DNA of 64,000 bases from Micromonospora halotolerans (GCF_032108445.1 NZ_CP134876.1:310001-374000); one strand, 5' to 3'; counted from the first letter of the stretch, positions 14,627-26,875 are shown. Translations and numbers: made by a program. Notes: generated by a model not told the origin, from the sequence alone.

Positions 14627-16237
14627 GTGTCGACACCAGAGCGGGACCCGGGACGGTGGCGTCCGGCGCTGGACCGGCCGGCGCTGGTGGCGCTGGTGCT
14701 CGGCGCGGCCGGGGTCGGCTACCGGCTGGTGCTGACGCTGCTCACGCTGCCCACCTCGAACAGCGACGAGGCGACCTTCGGCCTGGCGGCGCTGCACATC
14801 GCCACCGGCGACGAACGGCCGGTCTTCCTCTACGGCCAGCGCTACATGGGTGTGTTGGAGTCCTACCTGGCGGCCCCGCTGGTGGGCTGGGCGGGGGCGA
14901 GCTGGCCGTTGCTGCGGTTGCCGTTGCTGGCCCTGTTCGCGGTGTTCCTGTGGCTGGCGTACCGGTTGACCCGCCGGTTGTTCTCGCCGTGGCTGGCCGC
15001 CTTCGTGGTGGGCCTGCTGGCGCTCGGCTCGGAGCGCGTCGTCCGGGACCAGCTCACCGTGGTCGGCGGCCGGCCGGAGGTGAAGCCGGCGGTGCTGGCG
15101 ATGCTGCTGATCGCGGTCGCCCTCGGCGAGCGCCGGGTCCGGCACCGCTGGCTGGCCACCGGCCTGTTCGGCCTGCTGGCCGGGCTGGCGCTGTGGTCGG
15201 ACTGGCTGATCGTGCCCTACCTGGCGGTGGCGGGCCTACTGCTGGTCTGGGCCGCACCCCGGGATCTGGTGGGCTGGCCGGGGGTGCTGCTGGTGGCGGG
15301 CTTCGTGCTCGGTGTCGCACCGGTGGTGAAGGACAACCTGGTCGCCCCGGACGGGCAGGACTCGCTGTCGGTGTTCCGCGAGATCAGCACCAAGGACGGC
15401 GTGACGCCGTCGCTGTCCGAGCGGCTGCACGGCGGGCTGCTGGAGGGGGTGCCGCTGGCCTCCGGGCTCTGCCCGATGGACGGCTGCGCCCGCTGGGCGC
15501 AGTGGTTCGGGCTGATCTACCCGGTGTTGCTGGTGGCCGCCGCCGTGCTCGGGCTGGTCGCGTTCCGCCGGGCTGCGGATCCCGCCGCGCGGGTCCGGGC
15601 CGTGGCGATCCTCGCCCTGGTGGTCGGTGCGGCGTTGACCCTGCTGGCGTACGTGCGCAGCCCGCTCGCCGCGACCGATCCGCTGGGCAACTCCCGGTAC
15701 CTGTCGGTGCTCCAGATCTCGCTGCCGGCGGTGCTGTGGCCGCTGTGGCGTGCCGCCGCGCACGCGGTCCGGGCCACGGCCGGCGCGGCGGCGCGGTCCG
15801 GCGGGGCGCTGGCCGGCCTGGTGCTGGTCGCGCTGGTGGCCGCCACGGTCGCGGGCACCGTGGCGTTCGTGCGGGACGCCCCGTCGCTGCGGGCCGAGGA
15901 GCGGCAGGCGCGGGAGCTGGCCGAGACGGTGCGCCGCGCCGGCCTGCGCGAGGTGTACGGGGACTACTGGACCTGCAACCGGCTGATCTTCAACACCGGC
16001 GAGGCGGTGGTCTGCGGGGTGCTCGACGGCGACCTGAGCCCCGGGCAGAACCGCTATCCGGCGTACTGGAAGCGGGTGGGGCGGGCGGCCCGGCCCGGCT
16101 ACGTGGTGGCCGTCGGCTCGTCGGCGGAGCGCGCGCTGCGCCGGCTGCTCGGCGACCGGGCCGATGCGGCGGTGGTGGGCGAGGTGGGCGGCTATCGGGT
16201 GTACCACCCGGATGCCGCCGTGCGGCCGTGGCGCTGA
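14627..16237 (+). CDS. Polytopic membrane protein, GT-C glycosyltransferase-like
   Basis: About ten hydrophobic helices are spread over residues 20-420, followed by a soluble C-terminal domain (about 430-536). The first external loop contains TSNSDEATFGLAALH, which resembles the acidic loop motif of GT-C (PMT-like) enzymes that use polyprenyl-phosphate sugars. The soluble tail contains DYWTCNRLIFNTGEAVVC with two Cys. Starts at 14621 (TTG) and 14627 (GTG) are both in frame. I use the GTG, which has GGGGG 9 nt upstream. It is probably a mannosyl- or arabinosyl-type transferase of the envelope; the donor and acceptor are unknown. Confidence 0.65.
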   Translation: MSTPERDPGRWRPALDRPALVALVLGAAGVGYRLVLTLLTLPTSNSDEATFGLAALHIATGDERPVFLYGQRYMGVLESYLAAPLVGWAGASWPLLRLPLLALFAVFLWLAYRLTRRLFSPWLAAFVVGLLALGSERVVRDQLTVVGGRPEVKPAVLAMLLIAVALGERRVRHRWLATGLFGLLAGLALWSDWLIVPYLAVAGLLLVWAAPRDLVGWPGVLLVAGFVLGVAPVVKDNLVAPDGQDSLSVFREISTKDGVTPSLSERLHGGLLEGVPLASGLCPMDGCARWAQWFGLIYPVLLVAAAVLGLVAFRRAADPAARVRAVAILALVVGAALTLLAYVRSPLAATDPLGNSRYLSVLQISLPAVLWPLWRAAAHAVRATAGAAARSGGALAGLVLVALVAATVAGTVAFVRDAPSLRAEERQARELAETVRRAGLREVYGDYWTCNRLIFNTGEAVVCGVLDGDLSPGQNRYPAYWKRVGRAARPGYVVAVGSSAERALRRLLGDRADAAVVGEVGGYRVYHPDAAVRPWR

Positions 16238-16247
16238 ACCCGCGCCG

Positions 16248-16253
16248 TACGCT
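16248..16253 (+). promoter_or_regulatory. Leaderless -10 box of yaaA
   Basis: TACGCT ends 6 nt before the ATG at 16260, and there is no ribosome-binding site. Confidence 0.45.
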
Positions 16254-16259
16254 GTGCCG

Positions 16260-17057
16260 ATGCTCATCCTGCTGCCTCCGTCGGAGGGGAAGGCCGAGGC
16301 CGGCACCGGCCGGCGGCTGGACCTGTCGAAGCTCTCCCTGCCGGAGCTGAACCCGGCCCGGGAGGAGGTGCTGGCCGCCCTCGTCGACCTCTGCGCCGGC
16401 CCGGACGAGGCGGCGGCCCGCGACGCGCTGGGCCTGAGTGAGGGGCAGCGCGGCGAGCTGCGGCGCAACGCGCGGCTGCGGGCGGCGGCCACCGCGCCGG
16501 CCGGACGGATCTACACGGGCGTCCTCTACGAGGCCCTCGACCTGGCCACGCTGCCGCCGGCGGCGGAACGGCTGGCCCGCCGTGCGGTACTGGTCAGCTC
16601 GGGCCTCTGGGGCGCGGTCCGCCTCACCGACCGGATCCCGCCCTACCGCTGCCCGATCGGGGCGCGGCTGCCGGGGGTCGGGGCGCTGGCGGCGTACTGG
16701 CGCCGGGCGCTCGCGGAGGCCATGGCGACGGCCGCCGGGACCGGCCCGGTGCTGGACCTGCGCTCCGGCGCGTACGCGGCAACCTGGGCGCCGCGCGGGG
16801 CGGTGGCCGAGCGCACCGTGACGGTGCGGGTGCTGCACGAGCGCGAGGTGGACGGGGTGCCGACCCGGTCGGTGGTCAGCCATTTCAACAAGGCCACCAA
16901 GGGCCGGCTGGTCCGCGATCTGCTCACCGCCGGCGCCCGCCCGCGTACCGCCGACGCGCTGGTCGGGGCGCTGCGCGAGCTGAAGTATGCAGTTGAGGAG
17001 CAGCCGCGGGCGGCGGGCCGGCCCCGCCAGCTCGACGTGGTGGTCACCGAGCTCTGA
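16260..17057 (+). CDS. yaaA: YaaA family peroxide-stress protein (DUF328)
   Basis: The N terminus MLILLPPSEGKAE and the C-terminal blocks FNKATKGRL and ELKYAVEE are typical of the YaaA/DUF328 family. In E. coli YaaA limits free iron and DNA damage under peroxide stress. The length of 265 aa is normal. The frame is open upstream to 16164, but only the ATG at 16260 gives the family N terminus, and it has the spacing of a leaderless start (TACGCT 6 nt upstream). It lies 22 bp after the membrane protein gene. Confidence 0.85.
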   Translation: MLILLPPSEGKAEAGTGRRLDLSKLSLPELNPAREEVLAALVDLCAGPDEAAARDALGLSEGQRGELRRNARLRAAATAPAGRIYTGVLYEALDLATLPPAAERLARRAVLVSSGLWGAVRLTDRIPPYRCPIGARLPGVGALAAYWRRALAEAMATAAGTGPVLDLRSGAYAATWAPRGAVAERTVTVRVLHEREVDGVPTRSVVSHFNKATKGRLVRDLLTAGARPRTADALVGALRELKYAVEEQPRAAGRPRQLDVVVTEL

Positions 17058-17165
17058 GGGCGGGTTGCCGCAAATTTTGCTCAAGGCTCGGCCGCAGCGG
17101 TTTCGCGGCGCGGACGCCGGGGGTCACGGTTAGGGCACCCCGATTCCGACCAAGGAGCTGTTCCG

Positions 17166-17837
17166 ATGGCCCCCGAGTCCACCACCCTGCTCGACCGGCC
17201 CCGCCAGCCGTGCCCGCCTCCGCCACTGGACTGGCTCACCCTGGCCGACGCCTTCGAGGTCGCCTGCCTGGTGCGCTGCACCCCACCCCCGGCCACCGAC
17301 GCCCGCCGGGTCGACGCCGGCACGCACCGCGGCGGGATCGCCGAGTTCAACCGCCAGGACGCGGCGCAGCGGATGCGGCAGCTGCTGCAGCGGCTGGACG
17401 TGCCGGTGGAGCACGAGCTGACCACGGGCGGCCTGCGCCGCCGGTACGAGCTGCACCGGCTGTCGGTGCCCCGGGAGCACCGGTCGGCGTACGCGGCCCT
17501 GCTGGAGGCCGGCTGGCGGCAGGGTCGCCGGGAGCTGCTCGGCGGTCCCTTCCCGGGCGCCTCCACGGCCCGCCGGGTGTGGCGGCCCCGGCTGGCCGCC
17601 GCGGCGTGGCGGGCGGCGCTGCTGGCCGGCGGGCGGCACGTGCGCCGGCACAGCCTCGGCATCCGGCTGGCCGACCGGGACCTGGCCGCGGTGCTGGTCC
17701 GGGGCGCGGCGCTGCTGGAGGTCCCCGCGGTGCTCCGCCCCGGCGCGGGCTGCTTCCTGGTGAGCGTGGCCAACGGCGCGCACCGGGCGCGGATCGTGGA
17801 CAGCGCGACCCTGGTCCCCGCGGCGACCGCCTCCTGA
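17166..17837 (+). CDS. Hypothetical protein with two similar halves
   Basis: A protein of 223 aa that I do not recognise with confidence. It has a good AAGGAG site 9 nt before the ATG. Residues about 55-115 (HRGGIAEFNRQDAAQRMRQLL...) and about 140-215 (WRAALLAGGRHVRR...LADRDLAAVLVRGAALLEV) follow the same plan: a Gly-rich turn, a polar helix, then LL..L.VP and a beta pair. The second half is faintly like the LAGLIDADG-type domain of WhiA, but I regard this as a weak hint only. There is no signal peptide or membrane helix. It lies between yaaA and the large regulator on the same strand. Confidence 0.65.
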   Translation: MAPESTTLLDRPRQPCPPPPLDWLTLADAFEVACLVRCTPPPATDARRVDAGTHRGGIAEFNRQDAAQRMRQLLQRLDVPVEHELTTGGLRRRYELHRLSVPREHRSAYAALLEAGWRQGRRELLGGPFPGASTARRVWRPRLAAAAWRAALLAGGRHVRRHSLGIRLADRDLAAVLVRGAALLEVPAVLRPGAGCFLVSVANGAHRARIVDSATLVPAATAS

Positions 17838-17869
17838 GCGGTACGCCCCGGCGGCAACGTGCCTGCAAC

Positions 17870-17909
17870 ACTGCCCGGATAAGGTCCAGACTGCCCGGAT
17901 GGCGTCCGG
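17870..17909 (+). repeat. 20-bp tandem direct repeat at the regulator start
   Basis: ACTGCCCGGAT occurs at 17870-17880 and 17890-17900 with further matching GTCC, giving a 20-bp period. The repeat flanks a TAAGGT box at 17880-17885. It may be an operator for the following regulator. Confidence 0.5.
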
Positions 17910-20286
17910 TCGTGGCGCCGCGATCCCCGGGCAGTACGTCCACGGGAGTGTTGATCTGCGCTTGCCTCGCCCCATCGCCGACCATGTCGCCCCGTCCGCA
18001 CCGGGGTGGCACACCGGCGACGTGGGCCAGCTGGCAACCCTGTTGCACGGGCACAGGATCGCGGCGCGGCTCAGCCAGGAGGCACTCGCCGAGGCGGCCG
18101 GGGTCGCCGTGCGGACCGTGCGCAACCTGGAGGGCGCCCGGATCGCCCGGCCGCGCCGCCGGACCGTGGAGGAGATTGCCAACGCCCTGGGCCTGACCGG
18201 TGAGCCGCGCGCCCGGTTGCTCCAGACCGTGCACGCGGCTGGTGCGGCACCGGCGTGGCAGCACAGCAGCCTTCCCCCGGTGGTGCCGGACTTCGTCGGT
18301 CGGCGGGCCGAGCTGGACCAGTTGATCGCGCAGGCACGGGGCCTCGCCGCCCGGTCGGGCAACGCCACCGTCGTGGTCAGCGGCCAGCCCGGGGTCGGCA
18401 AGACCAGCCTGGTGGTGCGGGCGGCACACCTCCTCGCGGCGGAGATCGCCGGCATCGCGTGCCACATCGACCTGCGCGGGACGGACCTGGAGCCGCTCTC
18501 GGCCGACCAGGCGATGGACCAACTGCTCGCGGCCCTACGCGGGACCGGGGGCGGATGGACACCGCACAGCCCGGGGGAACGGCTCGCGCTCTACCGGATG
18601 CTGACCGCCGACCGTACCGGGCTGCTGGTCCTCGACAACGCGGCCACCGAGACCCAGGTGCGACCGTTGCTCCCGACGGGCCCCGGCTGGCTGACGCTGG
18701 TGTCCAGCCGGTTCAACCTCGGCGGGCTGGACAGCACCTGCCGGCTGCGCCTGGAGGATCTCGACGAGGCCAGCGCGACGGGTCTGATCGAGGAGATCGT
18801 CGGGGCCGACCGGGTGTCGGCCGAGCCGGAAGCCACCCGCGAGCTCGTGCGGCTCTGCACCGGGCTGCCGCTCGCCCTGCGGGTGGCCGGGAACCGGCTC
18901 GCCTCCCGGCCGTCCTGGAGCGTCGGCTGGCTGGTCGAGCGGATCCGCGACGAGAGCCGCCGCCTCGACCTGCTGCATCCCGGGGACACCCGGGTCCGGG
19001 CCGGGCTGAGCCTGTCCTACGGGCAGCTGCCACAGCTCGCGCGGCAGACCCTGCGCCGGCTCGCGTTGTTGCCCTGGCCGGAGTACTCCGTCGCCGCCGT
19101 GGGCCAGTTGTTGGCGGTCGACGTCGACGAAGCCGAGGCGACGCTCGAGATGCTGGTCGACGCCAGCCTCCTGGCCCCGGCGGCGGCACCCGGCCGCTAC
19201 GTGTTGCACGACCTGCTTCGCGTCTTCGCCGCCGAACGTCTCGCCGCCGAGGAGTCGCCGGCGGACCGCGACGAGGCCGCCGACCGGGTACGGGCCTGGC
19301 TGCTCGGGATGGTCGAGGTCGCCGGCAGGTGGCTCGACCCGGACCCCGGGCGGCAACCGGCCGCCGGCGCCGAGTTCGGCAGCGGCCAGGGCGCCATGGC
19401 CTGGCTCACCGCCGAGCGGCACGGCTGGTGGTGGGCTGTGCGGCAGGCCGGGGCGGCAGGGCGGCACCGGGACGTGATCGCGGCCGCCGAGGCGCTCTAC
19501 TGGTACTCGGACCGCTACCACCACGTGATCGACTGGCCCGAACTCTTCGGCCTCGCCGTCGCCGCGGCGCAGGCCAGCGGCGACCCGGTGGCGGAGGCCG
19601 CGCAGCGCAACGCCCTGGGGTGGGCCCAGAGCGTGGTGCTCGGCCGGCCGGCGGACGCGGTCACGCAGCACCGCCGGGCCTACCGGCTGGCCGCCGCGGC
19701 GGGTGACCGGCGCACCCTCGGCTGGGCGTGTTTCTACCTCGTCGGGGTGCGCTACCGCGACGGAGACCTGGCCGGCGCCGCCGAGACCTGCGCCCGGGCG
19801 CTGCGGGAGTTGACCGAGGCGGGGGACCTGACCGGACGGCTGATCACGTCGTACAGCCTGGCCGACATCCGGCGGGAGCAGGGCGACGCGGCTGCGGCCG
19901 TGACCCACCTGCGGCGCGCGCTCGACGACTGGCGGGCCGCCTCGGCGGCCCAGCCGGCCAGCCGGCAGTTCGCCAGTCGTCCCCTGACGGGTTGGATCCG
20001 GCATCGGCTCGGGCGTGCCCACGCCGACCTCGGGCAGTGGACCGAGGCGATCGCGTCGATGGGGGCGGCGGCCGCCGACTTCACGGCCGGGGGCGACCCG
20101 TACGGTTCCGGCGAGGCGGCGCTGGGTCTCGCCGAGGTGCTGCTGCGGTCCGGTGACTCGCGAGGTAGGCGGGTCCTGCTGGACGCGATACGCGACTTCG
20201 AGGCCGACGGTGACCGGAGGCGGGCGGCCCGGGCCCGGAAGCTGCTCGGCTCCCTCTCGGACCTCGACACGTCAAATTGCCGGTGA
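17899..20286 (+). CDS. XRE-type HTH / NB-ARC (STAND) / TPR transcriptional regulator
   Basis: A large multidomain regulator. An XRE helix-turn-helix (LSQEALAEAAGVAVRTVRNL) lies at about residues 55-105. An NB-ARC ATPase follows, with Walker A GQPGVGKTSL near 161, Walker B LLVLDNAAT near 240 and the GLPLAL motif near 320. The winged-helix part ends near 450, and a TPR-like helical array fills about 470-780. Such AfsR-like STAND proteins switch on ATP binding and control secondary metabolism or exported enzymes. The first usable ATG is at 17899, inside a 20-bp repeat; a later in-frame start closer to the HTH (near 17965) cannot be excluded. It sits just upstream of the secreted protease and may regulate it. 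Confidence 0.85.
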   Translation: MASGRGAAIPGQYVHGSVDLRLPRPIADHVAPSAPGWHTGDVGQLATLLHGHRIAARLSQEALAEAAGVAVRTVRNLEGARIARPRRRTVEEIANALGLTGEPRARLLQTVHAAGAAPAWQHSSLPPVVPDFVGRRAELDQLIAQARGLAARSGNATVVVSGQPGVGKTSLVVRAAHLLAAEIAGIACHIDLRGTDLEPLSADQAMDQLLAALRGTGGGWTPHSPGERLALYRMLTADRTGLLVLDNAATETQVRPLLPTGPGWLTLVSSRFNLGGLDSTCRLRLEDLDEASATGLIEEIVGADRVSAEPEATRELVRLCTGLPLALRVAGNRLASRPSWSVGWLVERIRDESRRLDLLHPGDTRVRAGLSLSYGQLPQLARQTLRRLALLPWPEYSVAAVGQLLAVDVDEAEATLEMLVDASLLAPAAAPGRYVLHDLLRVFAAERLAAEESPADRDEAADRVRAWLLGMVEVAGRWLDPDPGRQPAAGAEFGSGQGAMAWLTAERHGWWWAVRQAGAAGRHRDVIAAAEALYWYSDRYHHVIDWPELFGLAVAAAQASGDPVAEAAQRNALGWAQSVVLGRPADAVTQHRRAYRLAAAAGDRRTLGWACFYLVGVRYRDGDLAGAAETCARALRELTEAGDLTGRLITSYSLADIRREQGDAAAAVTHLRRALDDWRAASAAQPASRQFASRPLTGWIRHRLGRAHADLGQWTEAIASMGAAAADFTAGGDPYGSGEAALGLAEVLLRSGDSRGRRVLLDAIRDFEADGDRRRAARARKLLGSLSDLDTSNCR

Positions 20287-20434
20287 TCTTGCCTGGTTGA
20301 CCGGCGTCGTCGCCCCTAGCGTCTCCCTGGGTGTCATCCGCCCGTTGCCGGGCGAGGAGAAGTCGCGGCCCGCCGAGGTTGGCGAACCGGACGGGTGGCG
20401 CCGGCACCTCCTCCGGATCGAGGGGTGCACCGAT

Positions 20435-20454
20435 GCTTGGGAGCGCTCCCGAGC
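20435..20454. promoter_or_regulatory. CebR/CelR-like LacI-family operator
   Basis: GCTTGGGAGCGCTCCCGAGC is a 20-bp palindrome with one mismatched pair. Its core TGGGAGCGCTCCCG differs at one base from the 14-bp consensus TGGGAGCGCTCCCA known for the LacI-family cellulase regulators CebR and CelR. It ends 21 nt before the protease start codon. Confidence 0.65.
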
Positions 20455-20475
20455 AGTAATTCTGGAAGGAGCCTC

Positions 20476-23577
<3,102 letters not shown>

Positions 23578-23701
23578 CCCACTGGTTCCGGGCTCGGGTG
23601 GGTGGAGCGCGCAGCTCCCCCACCCGGGGCCGGACCGGCCGGGTGGGCGCCGGATCGGCCGGGCTTGCGCGGCGGGTGCCCCACGGCGCAGAGTGCTGCC
23701 C

Positions 23702-24655
23702 GTGAGCCGACACTGGTCTGTGCGCGGCCGGCGCCGGACCGCCGCCCCGCTGGCGCTCCTCCTGCTGCTCGTGGCCGGTCTGTCCGGCTGCCGGGACGAG
23801 CCCACCGAGCCGGTCCGCATCCGGATCGCCACGGGTAGCCCCACGGCCGTCTACCACGCGTTCGGCCAGTCGCTGGCCGCGCTGCTCAACCGGGAGCTGC
23901 CCGGTGTGCAGGCCAGCGTGGAGATCACCGCGGCGTCCGCGCAGAACGTCCGGCTGGTCGGCTCCGGCCAGGCGGAGCTGGGCTTCACCCAGGCCGACGT
24001 GCTGCCGCCGCGTGCGCCGGAGCACCCCGCGGTGCTCGCCGTGGCCCGGGTCTACGACGACCTGCTGCACCTGGTCACCACGGCCGGTGGTCCGGTACGC
24101 ACCCTGGCCGACCTGCGGGGCCGGCGGGTGTCGGTGGGCGCCGACGGCTCCGGCACCGAGGTCACCGCCAGCCGGCTGCTGGCCGTCGCCCAGCTCGGCG
24201 GCGACCGGGTCCACCAGGAGCATCTCGGCCTGGACGCCTCGGTGACGGCGCTGCGCGCCGGCCGGATCGACGCCTTCTTCTTCTCCGGCGGCCTGCCGGT
24301 GCGCGGCGTCACCGAGCTGGCCGGCAGCACGTCGTTGCGCATGGTCGACCTGGGCGACTGGACCGAGCCGCTGCGCCGCGGGTACGGGCAGGTCTACGTG
24401 ACCCGGGACATCCCCCGCTCGGTCTACGGGGCGGACCCGGTCAGCACGGTGGCGAACCCGAACTACCTGATCGCCAGTGCCGGCCTGCCGGCGGCGCTGG
24501 TGCGCGAGGTGACAAGGCTGTTGATGGAGCGGCGGGAGGAGCTGGCCGCGGCGCACCCGGCGGCCGGCCGGATGAGTCCCCGGTCGGCGATCGTCACCAC
24601 CCCGCTGCCGCTGCATCCGGGCGCGGCCGACTGGTACCGCGCCACCAAGCCCTGA
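23702..24655 (+). CDS. TAXI-family TRAP-type solute-binding lipoprotein
   Basis: A predicted lipoprotein: hydrophobic signal followed by lipobox LSGC with the lipidated Cys at residue 30. The mature part has TAXI-family features: IATGSPTAVYHAFGQSLAALLN, TAASAQNVRLVGSGQAELGF, and DGSGTEVTASRLL. These proteins bind small organic anions for TRAP transporters. No DctQ/DctM membrane subunit is nearby. Instead the gene runs tail-to-tail (7 bp) into a histidine kinase gene, which suggests a sensing role. Starts at 23693 and 23702 (both GTG) are possible; the second gives the cleaner signal peptide. Confidence 0.82.
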   Translation: MSRHWSVRGRRRTAAPLALLLLLVAGLSGCRDEPTEPVRIRIATGSPTAVYHAFGQSLAALLNRELPGVQASVEITAASAQNVRLVGSGQAELGFTQADVLPPRAPEHPAVLAVARVYDDLLHLVTTAGGPVRTLADLRGRRVSVGADGSGTEVTASRLLAVAQLGGDRVHQEHLGLDASVTALRAGRIDAFFFSGGLPVRGVTELAGSTSLRMVDLGDWTEPLRRGYGQVYVTRDIPRSVYGADPVSTVANPNYLIASAGLPAALVREVTRLLMERREELAAAHPAAGRMSPRSAIVTTPLPLHPGAADWYRATKP

Positions 24656-24662
24656 GGCGGGC

Positions 24663-26117
24663 TCAGCGGCGCCCGGCGTCGGAGCCGACCGGTTCGACCG
24701 GGTCGTCGCCGAGCGCGGGAGCGGGTTCGTCCGGCTCGACGGGCTCGTCGTCCGGGGCTGGGAACCACACCTCGGCGACCAGCCCCCGCGGCTCGCCCTG
24801 ACGCATGGTGAGCCGGCCGTCGGAGGCGTCGACCAGCACCGCGACGATGGTCAGCCCGAGCCCGGCGCCGTCGACGTTCTGCACGTCCGGTGCCCGCCAG
24901 AACCGCTCGGTGGCCTGGTCGAGCTGACCGGCCGTCATGCCGGGGCCGGTGTCCCGCACCTCCAGCGCGATGCCGCCGTCGGCCGGACGTACGGTCACCG
25001 TCACCGCTCCCCCGGCGCCGCTGAACTTGACCGCGTTGTCGATCAGCGCGTCGAGCGCCTGGTCGACGGCGGTCGGCACGGTCCGGGCGTAGGCCGGCGT
25101 GCCGGCGCCGTGGAGCGCGAGGGTGACCGACCGGTGGCGGGCGAGCGGCAGCCAGGCCGCCACCCGGGAGGCGGCGATCGCGGCGGCGTCCACGGTGACC
25201 CGCTGGTTCTCCTCCCGCTCGGCGCGGGCCAGGGTGAGCAGCGCGTCGAGCACGGTGGCCAGGCGGTCGGTCTCCTCCAGCGCCAGCTGGTGCTCGGCCC
25301 GGCCGTCGGGGTCGGTGAGGCTCGGCCCCAGCTCCTCCACCCGCAGCCGCAGCGCGGTGAGCGGGTTGCGCAGCTGGTGGCTGGCGTGCGCGACGAACGC
25401 CCGCTGCCGGTCCATCACGTCGGAGACGGCGTCGGCCATGGCGTTGAAGCTGGTGGCCAGCCGGCGCAGCTCCGGCGGGCCGAGGCGGGGGCGGACCCGG
25501 GCCCGCCGGTGTCCCTCGGCGATCTCGTGGGTGACCGCGTCCAGCTCGGTGACCGGGCGCAGCACCCAGCCGGCCAGCCCGAACGCGGTGGAGACGCAGG
25601 CCAGCACCGCGAGCAGGCCGATCCCGGCGAGCAGCAGCCACCAGGCCGTGACCGTGCGGCGCACCTTGGCCGCCGGGGTGGTGGTGACCACGGCGCCGAG
25701 CACCTCACCGCCGTCGTTGATCGGGACCGCCACCACCAGCGGCCCGCCCACCCACGGGCGGACCGCCTCCGGCCGGCTGAACTGCTGCCCGGCCAGCGCG
25801 GTGTCCAGGGCCAGGTCGGTGCCCGCGCCGAACTCCCAGCGCGTCGAGGCGACCACGGTCCGGCGGTCCCGGTCGACCACGGCCGCACCGATGCCGTAGA
25901 GGTCGTCGTAGGCGGCGAGTTCCGCGTCCAGCGGGCCGGGGGTGCCGCCACGCAGCGCCGGGCCGGCCAGCGAGGCGAACCGGGTGGCGTCGGCGAGCCG
26001 GTCGGCGCGGACCCGGTCGGTCTCCCGGGTGGCCAGGGTGGCCGCCAGCGGGGTCTCCAGGGCGAGCAGCACCAGCACCATCAGCAGCAGGTAGCTGATC
26101 ACCAGCCGGCGACGCAC
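24663..26117 (-). CDS. Sensor histidine kinase
   Basis: A membrane sensor kinase of 484 aa. An N-terminal helix (about 5-25) and a second near 155-178 bracket an extracytoplasmic domain of about 130 residues, then HAMP (about 178-232). The dimerisation helix carries the phospho-accepting H247 (AHASHQLRNPLTAL), and the ATPase part shows LDALIDNAVKFSG, DTGPGM and GLGLTIVAVL. The GTG start has GAGGAGG 5 nt upstream, overlapping the stop region of the response regulator gene, so the pair is cotranscribed. It faces the TAXI lipoprotein gene, and the lipoprotein is a plausible partner for the external domain. Confidence 0.93.
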   Translation of the reverse strand: MRRRLVISYLLLMVLVLLALETPLAATLATRETDRVRADRLADATRFASLAGPALRGGTPGPLDAELAAYDDLYGIGAAVVDRDRRTVVASTRWEFGAGTDLALDTALAGQQFSRPEAVRPWVGGPLVVAVPINDGGEVLGAVVTTTPAAKVRRTVTAWWLLLAGIGLLAVLACVSTAFGLAGWVLRPVTELDAVTHEIAEGHRRARVRPRLGPPELRRLATSFNAMADAVSDVMDRQRAFVAHASHQLRNPLTALRLRVEELGPSLTDPDGRAEHQLALEETDRLATVLDALLTLARAEREENQRVTVDAAAIAASRVAAWLPLARHRSVTLALHGAGTPAYARTVPTAVDQALDALIDNAVKFSGAGGAVTVTVRPADGGIALEVRDTGPGMTAGQLDQATERFWRAPDVQNVDGAGLGLTIVAVLVDASDGRLTMRQGEPRGLVAEVWFPAPDDEPVEPDEPAPALGDDPVEPVGSDAGRR

Positions 26118-26127
26118 GGCGGCCTCC

Positions 26128-26784
26128 TCACTTGCCGCGGAGCCGGTAGCCGACCCCGCGGACGGTTTCCACCAGCGTCGGGTCGCCGAGCTTGCCGCGC
26201 AGCGACCCGACGTGCACCTCCACGGTGTGCCGGTCGGCCCAGGTGGTGCCCCAGACGTCGAGCAGGATCCGGTCCCGCGGGACGGCGACCCCGGGCTGGC
26301 GGGCCAGGGAGAGCAGGATGTCGAACTCCTTGCGGGTGAGCGCCACGGGCCGGCCGGCGACGCTGACCGTCCGGCCGCCCACGTCGATGCGTACGGCGCC
26401 GGCCTCGATGAGACTGCGCTCCGGCGCGGTGTGCGCGGCCCGGCGCAGCACCGCCTCGATCCGCGCCTGGAGCTCCACCATGGAGAACGGTTTCACCACG
26501 TAGTCGTCGGCGCCCAGCCGCAGCCCGAGCACCCGGTCACGTTCCTCGCCTCGGGCGGTCACCGCGATGATGCCGAGCTGGCTGCTGCGCCGGCGCAGCT
26601 CCCGGCACAGGTCGGTGCCGTCCCCGTCGGGCAGGGTCAGGTCGAGCAGCACCAGGTCGCAGGGGGCGGCGGAGAGCGCGGCCTCGACGGTGGCGGCGTG
26701 CTCCACCTCGTACCCGCGCCGGGTGAGCGCCGACGACAGGGCGGCGGCCACCCGACGATCGTCCTCGACCAGGAGGATCCGCAC
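26128..26784 (-). CDS. OmpR/PhoB-family response regulator
   Basis: Receiver domain with the acidic pair E7/D8/D9, phospho-acceptor D48 (LVLLDLTLPDGDG) and the conserved Lys in DDYVVKPFS, then a winged-helix DNA-binding domain (ALTRKEFDILLSLARQ ... TVRGVGYRLRGK). The open frame starts with ATG at 26796, but the GTG at 26784 has GGAGG 5 nt upstream and begins directly with RILLVEDD (218 aa). It is first in an operon with the sensor kinase. The targets are unknown. Confidence 0.93.
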   Translation of the reverse strand: MRILLVEDDRRVAAALSSALTRRGYEVEHAATVEAALSAAPCDLVLLDLTLPDGDGTDLCRELRRRSSQLGIIAVTARGEERDRVLGLRLGADDYVVKPFSMVELQARIEAVLRRAAHTAPERSLIEAGAVRIDVGGRTVSVAGRPVALTRKEFDILLSLARQPGVAVPRDRILLDVWGTTWADRHTVEVHVGSLRGKLGDPTLVETVRGVGYRLRGK

Positions 26785-26863
26785 CCGTGCCTCCATCCGC
26801 TCGACGTGCTGCCCTGCGAATGGTGGCAGACGACGCGGCGGGACGGGAGGCCCGGTGGGCTTC

Positions 26864-26869
26864 TAGGCT
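26864..26869 (+). promoter_or_regulatory. Leaderless -10 box of the DUF952 gene
   Basis: TAGGCT ends 6 nt before the GTG at 26876. This spacing favours that GTG over the one at 26873. Confidence 0.45.
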
Positions 26870-26875
26870 GCGGTG

